64,000 nucleotides of DNA from Poa pratensis (Eukaryota; Streptophyta; Magnoliopsida; Poales; Poaceae). A program made the position numbers and the translations under genes. Below are positions 33,541 through 43,939 of the stretch, in pieces; position 1 is the stretch's first letter; each line of letters starts with the position of its first letter. Below the pieces are notes generated by a model. The model did no database searches and had not been told where the DNA came from. It was given only the letters and a program-made list of their open reading frames with translations. The DNA is taken from the NCBI GenBank assembly GCA_947311845.1, contig CAMZMU010000081.1, positions 1,580,646-1,644,645 on the forward strand. The letters run 5' to 3'.

Positions 33541-34659
33541 TGATGTAGTGCAACCTAGGCACACAACACCAACACCATCAAATGGCCCATTGACAAGAGC
33601 AAGAGTCAAAGCTCTCCATGATAAGGTGAATTCACTCCTATCTATGTGTGATCTCGACACTCCTTTGAATGGGTTGCTACTTCATTCCGATACCTTGTGT
33701 TGCTCAGCTATGGTGGACCTGAAGACCCCTATGAAGATGGCCAAGAGGCGACGCATGAAGATGGACAAGGATCGAGTCAAGGCGATGAAGAAGAAGAAGA
33801 AAAGGAGGGAGAAGAATCCCAGGCGGCGGTACTACCGCTGGGATAAGCGGTACTACCGCCCCTGGCCCAGGCAGGCCGAACCAGCCCCACGCCAGCGGTA
33901 CCGGCAGCGGTACCGCCTGGTACCGCGAGCGTGGGAGGGACCAGCGCCCACCTCAGCGGCAGCAACCGCTACCGCCGCGAGCTACCGTCAAAACCCCCTG
34001 TCGGACCCCTTACCCGGTACCGCCAGCGGTACCAGCGGCGGTACTGGTCGGTACCGGGGGCGTGGGATGCGTGAAGCCCTCCCGCACTGGCGGTACCACC
34101 GGCTAACCCAGCGGTACTACCGCCAGTGCAGGAGCAGTTCGGGCAGGAGGCCCGTGTAACCTTATCCTTCCGCCTCGTTTTGGATCTAGACTATAAATAG
34201 GACTCCTTGGACTAGATCTAGGGTTAGACTATGATTTGGGAACTAAAGTAGAGCCTTGCTCCTTCTTCTCAAAGTGTCTCTTTCCTCCTATGGAGATGAA
34301 TCAAGACCTCCACATGTGGAGATGAACCAAGGCCTCCTCTTGAGGAGAAGATCCCTGCGTGGATACCAAGGCTCCGCTTGTAGTTGCGATTACTTGCTAA
34401 TCTTCCCTCTTAGAGTGTAGATTGGGTTGGTTGGATTGACCAATTGGACAAACAATCCTAAGAGTAAGGTGTGCTTGGGAGAGGAGGATTGGGGGCTGCC
34501 CTCGGGGATTTGTTACCAGTCGATTCTTGCCGGGTTACTACTTGCTATTTACCCTTGTGTGCTTGTTTTCCCCTCTTTGTGTTCATCGTTCTTCGCGTGT
34601 TCTTCGTGTTCATCTTCCCCTCCGCACAAATCCGTGAAAATCGGGACCTACCCGCATCA
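33541..34659 (+). repeat. 3' LTR of young gypsy element
   Basis: 1119 bp, same ends as the 5' LTR, followed by the CTCCA duplication. The pol frame continues into it for about 620 bases to a stop at 34157-34159, giving a Lys/Arg-rich tail and Arg-Tyr-Tyr-Arg repeats encoded by the palindromes. Confidence 0.95.
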
Positions 34660-34850
34660 CTCCACCCTGTCCCTCCCGCTCCCCGCCTTCGTCGTCGTCG
34701 CCTTCGCCCCCATCCGACTCCATGGCGACAGGACCCAAACCTCACCGTCGGGTCTCGGCCTCGTCCCATCCGCCGTCATGGCCGCGCTACTCGCGGTCAT
34801 GTGTCGCTGTACCGCGAGAAGGAGATAGACCGGTCGGGGCTTTCCTCCTC
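34660..34850 (+). pseudogene. wax synthase-like acyltransferase, continuation after the insertion
   Basis: After the duplicated CTCCA the interrupted gene resumes. One frame gives LSLPLPAFVVVAFAPIRL and later SAVMAALLAV, and a shifted frame near 34805 gives SLYREKEIDRSGLSS. This is the stretch that follows the GQGPL segment in plant wax synthases, up to the next membrane helix. More frameshifts are present and similarity fades after about 34850, so the 3' half of the gene, including the catalytic His region, is not in the window. Confidence 0.65.
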
Positions 34851-35027
34851 GATGTCCAGGGTCGTTGATTATGGCCCGTTGAAATGTCGCGGATTGGGCC
34901 CGATTCCCCCGTCGGGTGGGCGTCCAAATTCACAGGCAGGCTACCCGGGGTACGATCGACCCGTGGTTTCTCGTCCAGCGATAAGGCCGGGATCCCGGGG
35001 GGATTCGGGGCAACCAAACGAGCCCTG

Positions 35028-35194
35028 GGCTTGTTTGGTTGTCCGGGTTAAATATTCCCGAGAAAATAATCCTGGTCGGGAATCTGGAGAACCAGGTGTA
35101 AAACCCCAGGATTCTATTCCCGGCCTCCGGACTAGGGAAAAATTCTCCCGGGAAAAGGCCGAAATCCTCCGGAATTGCAGTTACCAAACAAGCC
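35028..35194. mobile_element. MITE, 167 bp, GGCTTGTTTGG termini
   Basis: GGCTTGTTTGGTTGTC at the left end is the inverted repeat of CAGTTACCAAACAAGCC at the right. CTG flanks both ends (35025-35027 and 35195-35197), a possible 3-bp duplication. The interior is a foldback of CCCGG-rich segments. It is preceded by a similar GGCAACCAAACGAGCCC end at 35010-35026, perhaps a truncated relative. Confidence 0.75.
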
Positions 35195-35230
35195 CTGGGT
35201 GAAGCTACACGAGTTCTTGCTTGCAACATA

Positions 35231-35352
35231 CTCCCTCTGTTCTAAATTAATTGACATGTATTTGTCTAGTAACGATGTATCTAGACACTATACAAGTATA
35301 GGTACATCCGTATTTAGACAAAGCCAAGTCAATTAATTTGGAACGGAGGGAG
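35231..35352. mobile_element. Stowaway (Tc1/Mariner) MITE, 122 bp
   Basis: The ends CTCCCTCTGTTCTAAATTAA and TTAATTTGGAACGGAGGGAG are inverted repeats of the Stowaway consensus, flanked by the TA duplication (35229-35230 and 35353-35354). The inner arms also pair (CATGTATTTGTCTAG region with the TTTAGACAAAGCC region). Confidence 0.95.
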
Positions 35353-35354
35353 TA

Positions 35355-36640
35355 CTAATGCGGCTATGCAAAAAAACAAACTCTCAGTTGGCTGGTACGT
35401 GTTGGTCCCGTCCCAGCAGTAGTGCTGCTGCACGATCGGTAAAAAAAAGTCTCAGTCGAATCGTACGGACCAGCGAGGCCGGCTCTGCTGATGTCAGTGT
35501 TGATTTCATCTGACTTCATCAAATAGGATTAGCCTGACCAGATCACATTGAATTTTTTTTCGTTCTGAGATGTGGACAAACAGACCGGACTTGTTTGCGA
35601 ACCTGATCCTACTGTTGGGCCAGCAGTCCTTAATAGCAAACGGACTGCCAAGCGCAACCGACGATACAAAGGCCCATACTAAGTTGGCACAAAACAAGCT
35701 CCAGCAAGATCGACGCATCCACTATTTCTCGCTCCTAGCGATTTCCAGTTGAAGCACCTCCTCGCCCGCACAAAACCTACGAATCTACGATATGGGCAGG
35801 CTCATTTTGGGCTTTTTTTAATCTCGTTTTCATTCATTTTCTTCTTTTGTTCCTTTTCTTTTTCCTTTTTTTTCTATTTCGTTTTTTTACTCCTTTCAAG
35901 TTTTTTGTTTTTTTTGTTATTTGATAAATTTTTATATTTGAAAATGGTTAATATTTGAAAATGGTTCAGTATGAAAAATATTCATATTTTAAAATGGTTA
36001 AGATTTTAAAAAGATATTCATTTTGAAAAATGATTCAGATCTTTTACCTATATCCCTCTAACACCGCTACCAAGGCCACTACCGTAGCCGTGTCATCATA
36101 CCATGTGTCTTCGCGCGCTAAATTGACGCTAAACCTCATTATAATGAGCACACTTGTGTCTAGAACAAATAGCTTGCAGAACATATGGGGGTGCCGATGT
36201 AGCCGATTTTCCTATCTGGCAGACTGGCACCCATTGAGAGACGTTTGGTGGTGCCGGTGGAGTACATGGAACATGAATATGGAGTTGCTTCGTGCCATGC
36301 ACGGGTGTGCCCGTGAGATGGATGCAGATACAAATCATGGGAGGGAATCAGAGTATGATACCCACAACCCCGCTGTTGATCTACCTGCCCGAGATGTGGA
36401 TGTGTGATGTGCCTCGTGCCCTGCCGGACCTTGCCTTGCCAGTGGCCATGATGCAGTACGTGCGTGCACATGGCCGCGCGCCGCCCTGCTCTGCCTAGAG
36501 AGCCTCGGCTAGTTCCACCTGTTTGTTTTATTATTGGCTCGATATCAGTTTTTCCAACTGTTTTGGCTAGTTTGATTTACAGATTAAGCATTTCTAGCGT
36601 CTAATCTATGCGTTTCATTGTTACAAGTTTTCAAGTGACA
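35355..36640. other. no gene recognised
   Basis: A T-rich low-complexity stretch lies at 35810-35960, and short direct repeats of AAAATGGTTAATATTTGAAA lie at 35940-36030. No supported coding sequence. Confidence 0.5.
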
Positions 36641-38795
36641 CTAGTTGAATTTAGGCGCGCCGTCACGTCGCGCCGTGGGTGGATATTTCTGTAAATATAA
36701 TTTGTTTTTTGTTTTGATTACATAATATATTTTGTGAATAGAAATGGTGAAGTTGTTTGTTTAATGCATTTATGTTCCCGTTGTTAGAACTTATTGAGTT
36801 ACTGCGAAGACAAAACATTAGTTTTACTGTTTGAACATAAGTTGTAATGTTTTTTTGCAAATCTATTAAAGCAAACTGGAATTGGAAAAGGGAATTTATA
36901 ATTGTTTTGTAAACTTAAATGGTTTTTTTAATCATTATTGCAATGGTGTTGGAATGCGAAGCAAAAGAAAAGCAAGAAGAAAAAAAACAGATTGAAAGAT
37001 CTAATTTCAATGTATTTTACAACTTTACTACGACAAACTGGAATTCAAAAAGGGAAATTACAGTTGTTTTGTAAGCTAAAATGTAGTGAAATTATTTTGC
37101 TTCATGGTGATCATTATTCTGATGTTGTTTTGTTGTAAACCAAAAGAAAAGGGGAAAAAAGAAATATAAATTTTCATATTCAATGTTTTGTTTGTAGCGT
37201 AAGTAGCATGAATGTATTTTCTATTTGTTTTGATATGTTACTTGTATTTTTGCAGTGGATATATTTAGGGACAGTAATTTTTCGATGTTTTCTTTTGATT
37301 TTTTTTTATGTTCAATGGCCTACATTTGTTTTGTTTGTGCATTTTTTTGTTATATGTTTAGTCGAATATTTAAATATTTAGTAGTTTGGAATTTTCAAGT
37401 ATTCACCATTTAAAAATGTTCCAACATTTTTTGTTCCCCGCAAAAAGTAGGAATTTTTTTTTTGTGAGCGTGATGATATATTTCAGAGTATTTGCAATTT
37501 TTAAGCAGTTTGAAATGTTCAGAAGTTGGTAATTTTAAATGTAAGTCTACAATGGGTGGAAGTGCACATTTCTTCATTTGGATTTCATAGTAGAGATTTT
37601 TTTTAAATTCAACTTTATATTATTGGAGCAAGCGTATGTAAATTTTTTCGATTTTTTTTTCCAAATTGAAATATGTAAATATGTTTTCATGTTGGTATAA
37701 TTTGTTAGCATTTTTTTTGTGATGTCTGTGATGTTTGTGGTCAAATTTATGTTTTGAAAAATTTGCAATTTGGAATATATATAAATTTGAATTATTTTTT
37801 GCGTTTACCGAATGGTTAGGTTTGGAAGTCATACGGGAAATTTGAACACTCAAATTTGTAATTTGATTTGGAGTGCTCAAATATGTTTTTTTTTCCCGTA
37901 AAATCATACTAATCTAGGTATATTTGAATTAGCCTTTTTTTTCTTTGGAAAATAGTTATTTTTTTTCTCTGTGGCATAAATGGGTCACATTTTTTTGTTT
38001 GACCATTTTGCTATGAATTATTTTTTTTACATTTTTTGTGGTGTGTGATTTTTGTGAATTTGTTTTTTTTTCTTTTTTCTGGATTTTCTGTAAAACAGAG
38101 GGCCCACCTGTCTGTCTTTTTTTTTAAAAAGCGCTGACAGCCTGGCCCCACGCTGGCGTCGCGCTGACGTCAGCGGAGGCCAGGGGTGGCACTGCCGCGC
38201 CGGCGACGACCACGGCGCCGCCGCGTCCGAGCGAGGCGGGAGGCGCGGCTCGACGCCGTGTACACGCGGGTGGTAGCGCGGCCGCATCTGGTGGCCAGAG
38301 GCGCCGGCGGCGAGCAGTTCCGCGGCGGCGGAAGCAGAAGGACGCCGGCGAAGATTCCGACGCGTCTGCGCCGTCTCGGCATGCCAAGCTCGGCGAGAAG
38401 GTGGAGGACGCGACGGAAAGCTCGTGATGAGCTTCGATTTGACCGGGGAAGCACAGAACGGCGGCAATACGCGGCGGCGGCGGCGACCTGCGAGCGCGTG
38501 CGGAAGAGAGAAGGGGAAGGAGAGGGTGTGCGGGTCGTTTTGCCAAAAAGTCCTTGATATTTCGCAAATTGCAAGATGGTCCACTGCCTCGCGGTTTAGT
38601 GGACTGCGGGTTGATATCTGTTTTTGGGACGGGTTTTTTTGCAAAACCGTCAAGGACGTGTGCTGTGTGCCGTCCGATCGCCGAGCGACGGCGCAGATCA
38701 ACGCACTGTTGAACACTGTTCACACCTGTAGCAACTACAGTACTGGAGGCCGGAGAGGTCGCAGAATCGGCCAGCTTTCATATAGTTAGAGGAGA
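36641..38795 (-). mobile_element. Helitron, non-autonomous (2155 bp)
   Basis: On the - strand the element starts TCTCCTCTAACTATATGAAA (from 38795) and ends with a hairpin, nine bases, then CTAG (36644-36641). The flanking bases are A on the 5' side and T on the 3' side, the AT target Helitrons use, and there is no duplication. The inner half nearest the 5' end (38100-38740) is GC-rich and holds overlapping open frames (for example 38716-38027 and 38723-38124) that may be captured host sequence. The other half is T-rich. No Rep/helicase or RPA gene is present. Confidence 0.85.
36654..36674 (-). other. Helitron 3' terminal hairpin
   Basis: GGCGCGACGTGACGGCGCGCC on the - strand has a six-base GC stem (GGCGCG/CGCGCC) and a short loop, nine bases from the CTAG terminus. 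It is the transposition terminator signal of rolling-circle transposons. Confidence 0.85.
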
Positions 38796-39660
38796 TTGTA
38801 CGCTTTACAGTCTATATCAACAAAACAGTCAGTGCCCGTTGATCGATCCAGCTATATATGCTAGTCGCTCCGGTTCTCTGTTACCTCTGGTTAGAGACAA
38901 GCAACGACACTGGTTCTCCATCCAACGAGGTACCCGTCGCACGTGTTGTACCGGCCCTAGAATGGCGCCGAGCGGCAACTACAGCGCAAATGTAGGCAGG
39001 TGACATGGGACCGGAGCGGCGGCATGTGCCGGTCTTCCGTCTGAGACCAAAGTCTGGACCATGCGTCACGTGTGATTTGTTACTACTAGTATAACAGAAG
39101 ACGCCTTTCGTAGAAAAGATGGTATTTCTGGCCCCGACATCCTCACTCCTTTTTAGTTTACCGCGCCACCTTTTCTTATCTCCATGCCATCATGCATGGG
39201 ATGGGACACAGCATCGCCGTGTAAAAAAGTAAAACAACCGGCCTTTCACTGCCCCCAAAAGCTCCACGGGAGCCCTCTTCTTGATAAAAACACGCTGCAA
39301 CACGGTCATCACGAGAATCCGCGGACGTGGGGACTCGACTGCAGACTACAGTAGCTTCAGCTTTAGGAGAGAGAAAAGGCCCCACGAGCTGACGCTATCT
39401 TGTCCAGGAGGAGCCAATGCCTGATAAACCACCCAATTGACCCCGCAAAAAAAAAACCAATTTACCACCAATTGATGCTAGTGGTAATGAGCACCGGAGA
39501 CTGTATTACAGTACTTGCAGTGTCGGCGTCTTACTGCAAGTGTCTTCACCGGTGAGGTGGTGCCTCATCACAATCCATTCAAGTGCATTCTCGATCTCAG
39601 GGACGGCCTAATCAGAAGATGACAGTCGATGGATCTAGCTGTTGAAGCTCCTCCAGTAGT
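38796..39660. other. no gene recognised
   Basis: Only short frames without family resemblance, and no terminal repeats seen. Confidence 0.5.
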
Positions 39661-39675
39661 AAAACTCGACCCGAC

Positions 39676-40418
39676 ACACCTGAACAGAGCTCGGCCGAAC
39701 GCTCTCTCTCCATCTACAGTAGATCGGAGAGGCGATTTTTGAGAACTCCTTCCCCGACCACCTTGCTCGCCGGCGATTCGTGGGATTCCTCCCTCCGTCG
39801 GCCGCTCCGGCGGCTGGAGGGTGGAGAATCCCCGGATCCCGGCCTGTATATAGTGTAGGTTGTGGCAGGAACCCGCCGGCGGCGTCGTGGAGGTGGCGAT
39901 GGTGTCGGTGGCTAGGTGGGGGTCGGCGCGCTTCCCCTTCTGCGGCGGCGCTCCTCGGAGCTCCGGCGTGGCGCGTGCGACTTTTGGCGGCCGCGGATCT
40001 TCGGCTTTCCCCGGTTCTTCCTCCTCCTTGCCGGCCGGCGAGGAAGTCGATCTCCACGCTGTGGTGCTTCGTTGGAGGACCGGTGGCTGGAACTCAGGGC
40101 TGGGCGAGCTTGGCGGCTTCTGCCAGCGCTGGGGACGAAGACGGCTGCGGCAAGGTGGAGTTGCTGGAGCAGGAGGGTGCTCGCCGTGTTCGATCACCGG
40201 CATAAGCTCCGCCGCTGCGCGGCGGACGGGCCTTGCGGCGATCTTCAAGGAAGAAGGTGCCCTCGGGCCGTGGCTAGGAGGAGGTCGTCGGTCTTCGTCT
40301 TCATCGCCGGTGGAGCTGCTGTTGTATCCCCTGCGTATGGATTTCTGTACTCTGTACTTGTACTTCATACGGTGTATGTGGTACTCTGTTGAATATACGT
40401 GGGCTTTCTAATAAAAAA
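39676..40418 (+). mobile_element. polyadenylated retroposon (~743 bp) with 15-bp target-site duplication
   Basis: AAAACTCGACCCGAC lies at 39661-39675 and again directly after the A tail (CTAATAAAAAAACTCGACCCGAC, about 40410-40430). The body begins ACACCTGAACAGAGCTCGGC and ends with an AATAAA signal merging into the A run. It is GC-rich with several overlapping frames (+ 39860-40411 and - 40368-39568), none recognised. It could be a SINE-like family, a short LINE derivative or a retroposed transcript. It shares a GTGCTTC/GGCCGGC..GAGGA block with 40912-41257. Confidence 0.75.
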
Positions 40419-40911
40419 ACTCGACCCGACCCGATCGGAAGGGGAAAGGAACAGATCCGCGTCGGTAGCGTTGCTCCGGCACGCGTGGCGGCGTTGTATT
40501 TGAAGATTCGGGCTCCCGTTGGGACGGCTCCTGATTGCGATATGAGTCTGCATTCTGCAACATGCACACCCATGTGACCTGCATTGACTCCTGTCACTCA
40601 CACCCATCCGCTGCGTGTGTGTGTGTTCGGCAGTCCAGGTCTGCAAAACAACGCATCAACTTGTGTGACTTGTGGCCCTATTGCTATTCGTGAAAGAATA
40701 GACAAATTTATATTTTGGATAGTGCCTCAGATAATCCTTGTACAGAACAGGCAAAAGGATGCAGAGAAAACAACACAAAGCTGGTCTGCCGAATAAAATT
40801 CCATACTCACTCCCTCGAGTCAAAAAAAAAAAATCATCATATCGAACAAACGTACGGTTGCGCTAAACAGTGTTGATGTCCCAGACGATATCAATTTAAT
40901 CAGTGTCAGCG

Positions 40912-41257
40912 GTATTGCGAGTGGTGCGGCTCCAGATCTTCGTCGTCCTGGCCGGCTGGTGAGGATGACTTCTCCCCTGCCTCGGTGCTTCTCCGTTTCT
41001 TCTCTTCTCCGCCGTGCGAGCACGCAGTGGCTGAGAACGGCGACTTCCCGTCCGTATTGATTCCGCCCTTCGTTTATAAGGATTCGACGGCTCCAGGAGG
41101 GAGCTGTGGTGGCGGTGCGGCGGCGCGTCCCCGTTCCGCGTCGGAGAAGCTAGAGATACGGGATCCCAGGGACCCGGTTGTAATTTCCTTTTTCTGTGGG
41201 GTGTGTTGTACCGTGTGTGGAGGCTAATAGATCTGGGGTTGTTTTCGCAAAAAAAAA
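40912..41257 (+). mobile_element. polyadenylated retroposon (346 bp) with 16-bp target-site duplication
   Basis: TTAATCAGTGTCAGCG at 40896-40911 recurs as TTAATCAGTGGCAGCG at 41258-41273 with one mismatch. The body ends in a ten-base A run (41248-41257). The sequence has the same flavour as the 39676 element (GGCCGGCTGGTGAGGATGAC, then TCGGTGCTTC), so it is probably a 5'-truncated relative. It lies about 310 bases upstream of the XTH TATA box in the same orientation. Confidence 0.8.
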
Positions 41258-41567
41258 TTAATCAGTGGCAGCGATTTTTTGATATGCATGATTCGCCGAT
41301 CAATCAGATTTGCTCGACGACGGGCTGGTCCAGCCTGACCCGCACGCACAAGACAAGCATTGCACCTCGCAAGCTCCTCAGCGTCCCATGCGGTGGATGC
41401 AGCTGCCTGTCGGCTCACTCATCACTCCACTACCGCTGTTTGATCGATCAACAAGTGCCACGGGAAAAACAAATTAGTATTTCTCCAAACAAGCTAACAA
41501 TGTACTATGTGTAACTAAAAATCGATAATTCAATAATCGAGAAGCTACTGAGCTCACACTGGCTAGC

Positions 41568-41575
41568 TATAAATA
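41568..41575 (+). promoter_or_regulatory. TATA box of the XTH gene
   Basis: GCTAGCTATAAATACGCACA contains TATAAATA at 41568-41575, 101 bases before the ATG at 41676. A transcription start near 41600 would give a leader of about 75 bases. Confidence 0.85.
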
Positions 41576-41675
41576 CGCACACACTCCTCCATTCTTAGCA
41601 TCCGCCACTCGCTATTGGAACTAGCCAGCCAAGAACCAAGTGAAGCGTAGGGGAACAGAGGAAGAGGCCGGCGAA

Positions 41676-43295
41676 ATGAAGGCGGTGGGGCTCCTCGCCG
41701 TGGTGGCGGTGGCGGTGCTGCTGCGCGGCGCGGCGGCGGCGCCGCCCCGCAAGCCGGTGGACGTGCCATTCGAGAAGAACTACGTCCCGACGTGGGCGGA
41801 GGACCACATCCACTACGTGAACGGCGGGCGGGAGGTGCAGCTGTCCCTCGACAAGTCCAGCGGCACGGGCTTCCAGACCCGGGGCTCCTACCTCTTCGGC
41901 CACTTCAGCATGCACATCAAGCTCGTCGGCGGCGACTCCGCCGGCACCGTCACCGCCTTCTACGTACGCGCTCACAGCTAGCTGCATTGCATTTTCATCT
42001 TGTCCTTCCTTCTTGTGCAAGAGTAGTAATTTTCCTATGGTTGCTCTTTTGGATTGCAGCTGTCGTCGCAGAACTCGGAGCACGACGAGATCGACTTCGA
42101 GTTCTTGGGGAACAGGACGGGGCAGCCCTACATCCTGCAGACCAACGTGTTCTCCGGCGGGAAGGGCGACCGTGAGCAGAGGATCTACCTCTGGTTCGAC
42201 CCAACCAAGGAGTACCACTCCTACTCCGTCCTCTGGAACCTCTACATGATTGCGTAACTAATCTACAATCCCCTTTGCTTTGCTTAGTTGCTTGATGCTA
42301 CTCTTGCTACTGGTAAATTTACTCTATTATTTTTCATGGTAAGTAGTAAAAAAGAAGAGATGTTGTCACTAGGCCGCCGGTACTACTGATTAGTTATTAA
42401 TGGCTGGAATGTCTGAAACACAAGAACAAAGAAACTAATTTGGGAGCAAAATAAGGCTTTACTTTCCCTCACAAAAATAAAATAAGGTATTCACTGTAGT
42501 AACATTTGTGGAATTGAATATTGAATGCACTATTTTAATCTGTACTGGCCAAAGCATAATATCCGAGGCCTGCACAGCAGCCAAGATCGCGCGCATGTGC
42601 AATAGATGAGCGGCGCGTGTACATGTCCCCGAACAAAGAACGTGAAATACCCAAAGGGTAGGGTAGCTAGGGTCCGGACTCATCACTGCAGCAGCCTCCA
42701 GGCAAGGCAGTGATGCCATAGCGCCATAGGCTCGTGGCCGTGTGCAGTGCAGAGGGAGCATTTCACTGCACCGTCCATGTACTGCAAAGCTGAACACGAC
42801 GACAGGATATCCGGCACGCCATAGATTTTTAGCCTTGAATAATGAAATGCAACCAGAAATCAAAGCCTGAAATTCTGACGTGCATTGGGTGGCAGGTTCT
42901 TCGTGGACGACACGCCGATCCGGGTGTTCAAGAACAGCAAGGACCTTGGAGTGCGCTACCCGTTCGACCAGCCGATGAAGCTCTACTCCAGCCTGTGGAA
43001 CGCCGACGACTGGGCGACCCGCGGCGGCCGGGAGAAGACCGACTGGTCCAAGGCGCCCTTCGTCGCCTCCTACCGGGGCTTCCACGTCGACGGCTGCGAG
43101 GCCTCCGCCGAGGCCAAGTTCTGCGCCACCCAGGGCGCACGGTGGTGGGACAAGACGGAGTTCCGCGACCTCGACGGCGAGCAGTACCGCAAACTCGCCG
43201 TGGTCAGGAAGGAGCACACCATCTACAACTACTGCACCGACCGCGAACGATACGCCACCATGTCGCCAGAGTGCAAACGCGACCGCGACGTCTGA
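41676..43295 (+). CDS. XTH: xyloglucan endotransglucosylase/hydrolase (GH16), three exons, 293 aa
   Basis: Exons 41676-41963, 42060-42253 and 42896-43295; introns of 96 and 642 bases with GT/AG ends and matching phases (0, 2). A secretory signal peptide covers about residues 1-22 ([20 protein letters not shown]). The GH16 catalytic motif [10 protein letters not shown] is at residues 104-113: the first Glu is the nucleophile and the second the acid/base. It is followed by the conserved N-glycosylation site NRT. Exon 3 holds [15 protein letters not shown] and the XET C-terminal domain with its paired cysteines ([29 protein letters not shown]). The enzyme cuts and rejoins xyloglucan (or related) chains in the cell wall and remodels walls during growth. 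Length (293) is normal and no key residue is missing. The [16 protein letters not shown] context and wording of exon 3 resemble group I XTHs. Likely a functional host gene. Confidence 0.95.
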
Positions 43296-43939
43296 ACTCG
43301 ATCTGAGGCCTCCGGAGCGCCTAGCCTGTACTGTACTGTGCTATCTATCGACGATGATGCTTGTTCCTACCACTGGTCGCGATGCGCTCCATGAGCATCG
43401 ACGACCAACGGGGATGTATCGCTGCTCGTGTGTTGTCGTGTGTGGTTTATTATTCTGATTGCCCACGCATGGTATATGAACAATGTGACGGTATTGCCTA
43501 AGTGATGTGTGATTCATTTTGGAATGTCGCAGCGAATTGGTTTTCTACCTGGTCGTCTAGTGTGTCTCTCTTGTCTCTTCCATACTCAAGGAAAAAATAT
43601 GAGCAGTGGATATTCAAGATGTCAATGGATACTCATTACCCGCATACTCGCCTACTCGGCGTGTAAAAGAGGAATACCCATCAGATATAGCGGGTACTAG
43701 AGTAGAAACGTATAACCCATACCCGCGTATACATACACAAATCTGACAAGTAGGCAACCATGGAAAGCTAAGTCCAGAATGGCCGGACACCACAAAGGCC
43801 ATGATCCTTACCTCCTTGGAGCCGCCATGGCGCCATGTCGCAAATCCCCCTCCCTCAAAACCCATTCCGAGTTGCGTGAGACATGACTCGCATCTTAATC
43901 CAATAACTTGTGAACTTAAAATGTATGACTATGTGCTTT
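43296..43939. other. 3' flank of XTH; no other gene
   Basis: The XTH 3' untranslated region has no perfect AATAAA; TTTATTATTCTG near 43446 is the best A/T-rich element. The rest shows no coding signal. Confidence 0.5.

Larger units (their letters stand above)
26221..34659 (+). mobile_element. complete, young Ty3/gypsy LTR retrotransposon (8439 bp)
   Basis: Two 1119-bp LTRs start TGATGTAGTG and end CCCGCATCA. The 5-bp target-site duplication CTCCA lies at 26216-26220 and 34660-34664. The primer-binding site TGGTATCAGAGCT (initiator-Met tRNA type) follows the 5' LTR, and a G-rich polypurine tract precedes the 3' LTR. The internal order is gag, protease, RT, RNase H, integrase. The LTRs differ at only about ten positions by eye, yet gag and pol carry many one-base frameshifts. 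The integrase C-terminus and its run into the LTR recall chromovirus/CRM-type elements, but I do not see a clear chromodomain. Confidence 0.95.

Noticed and set aside
38027..38723. Two long overlapping - frames in the second Helitron as a host gene
   Set aside because: No recognised domain and no splice or promoter evidence. Kept only as possible captured sequence.
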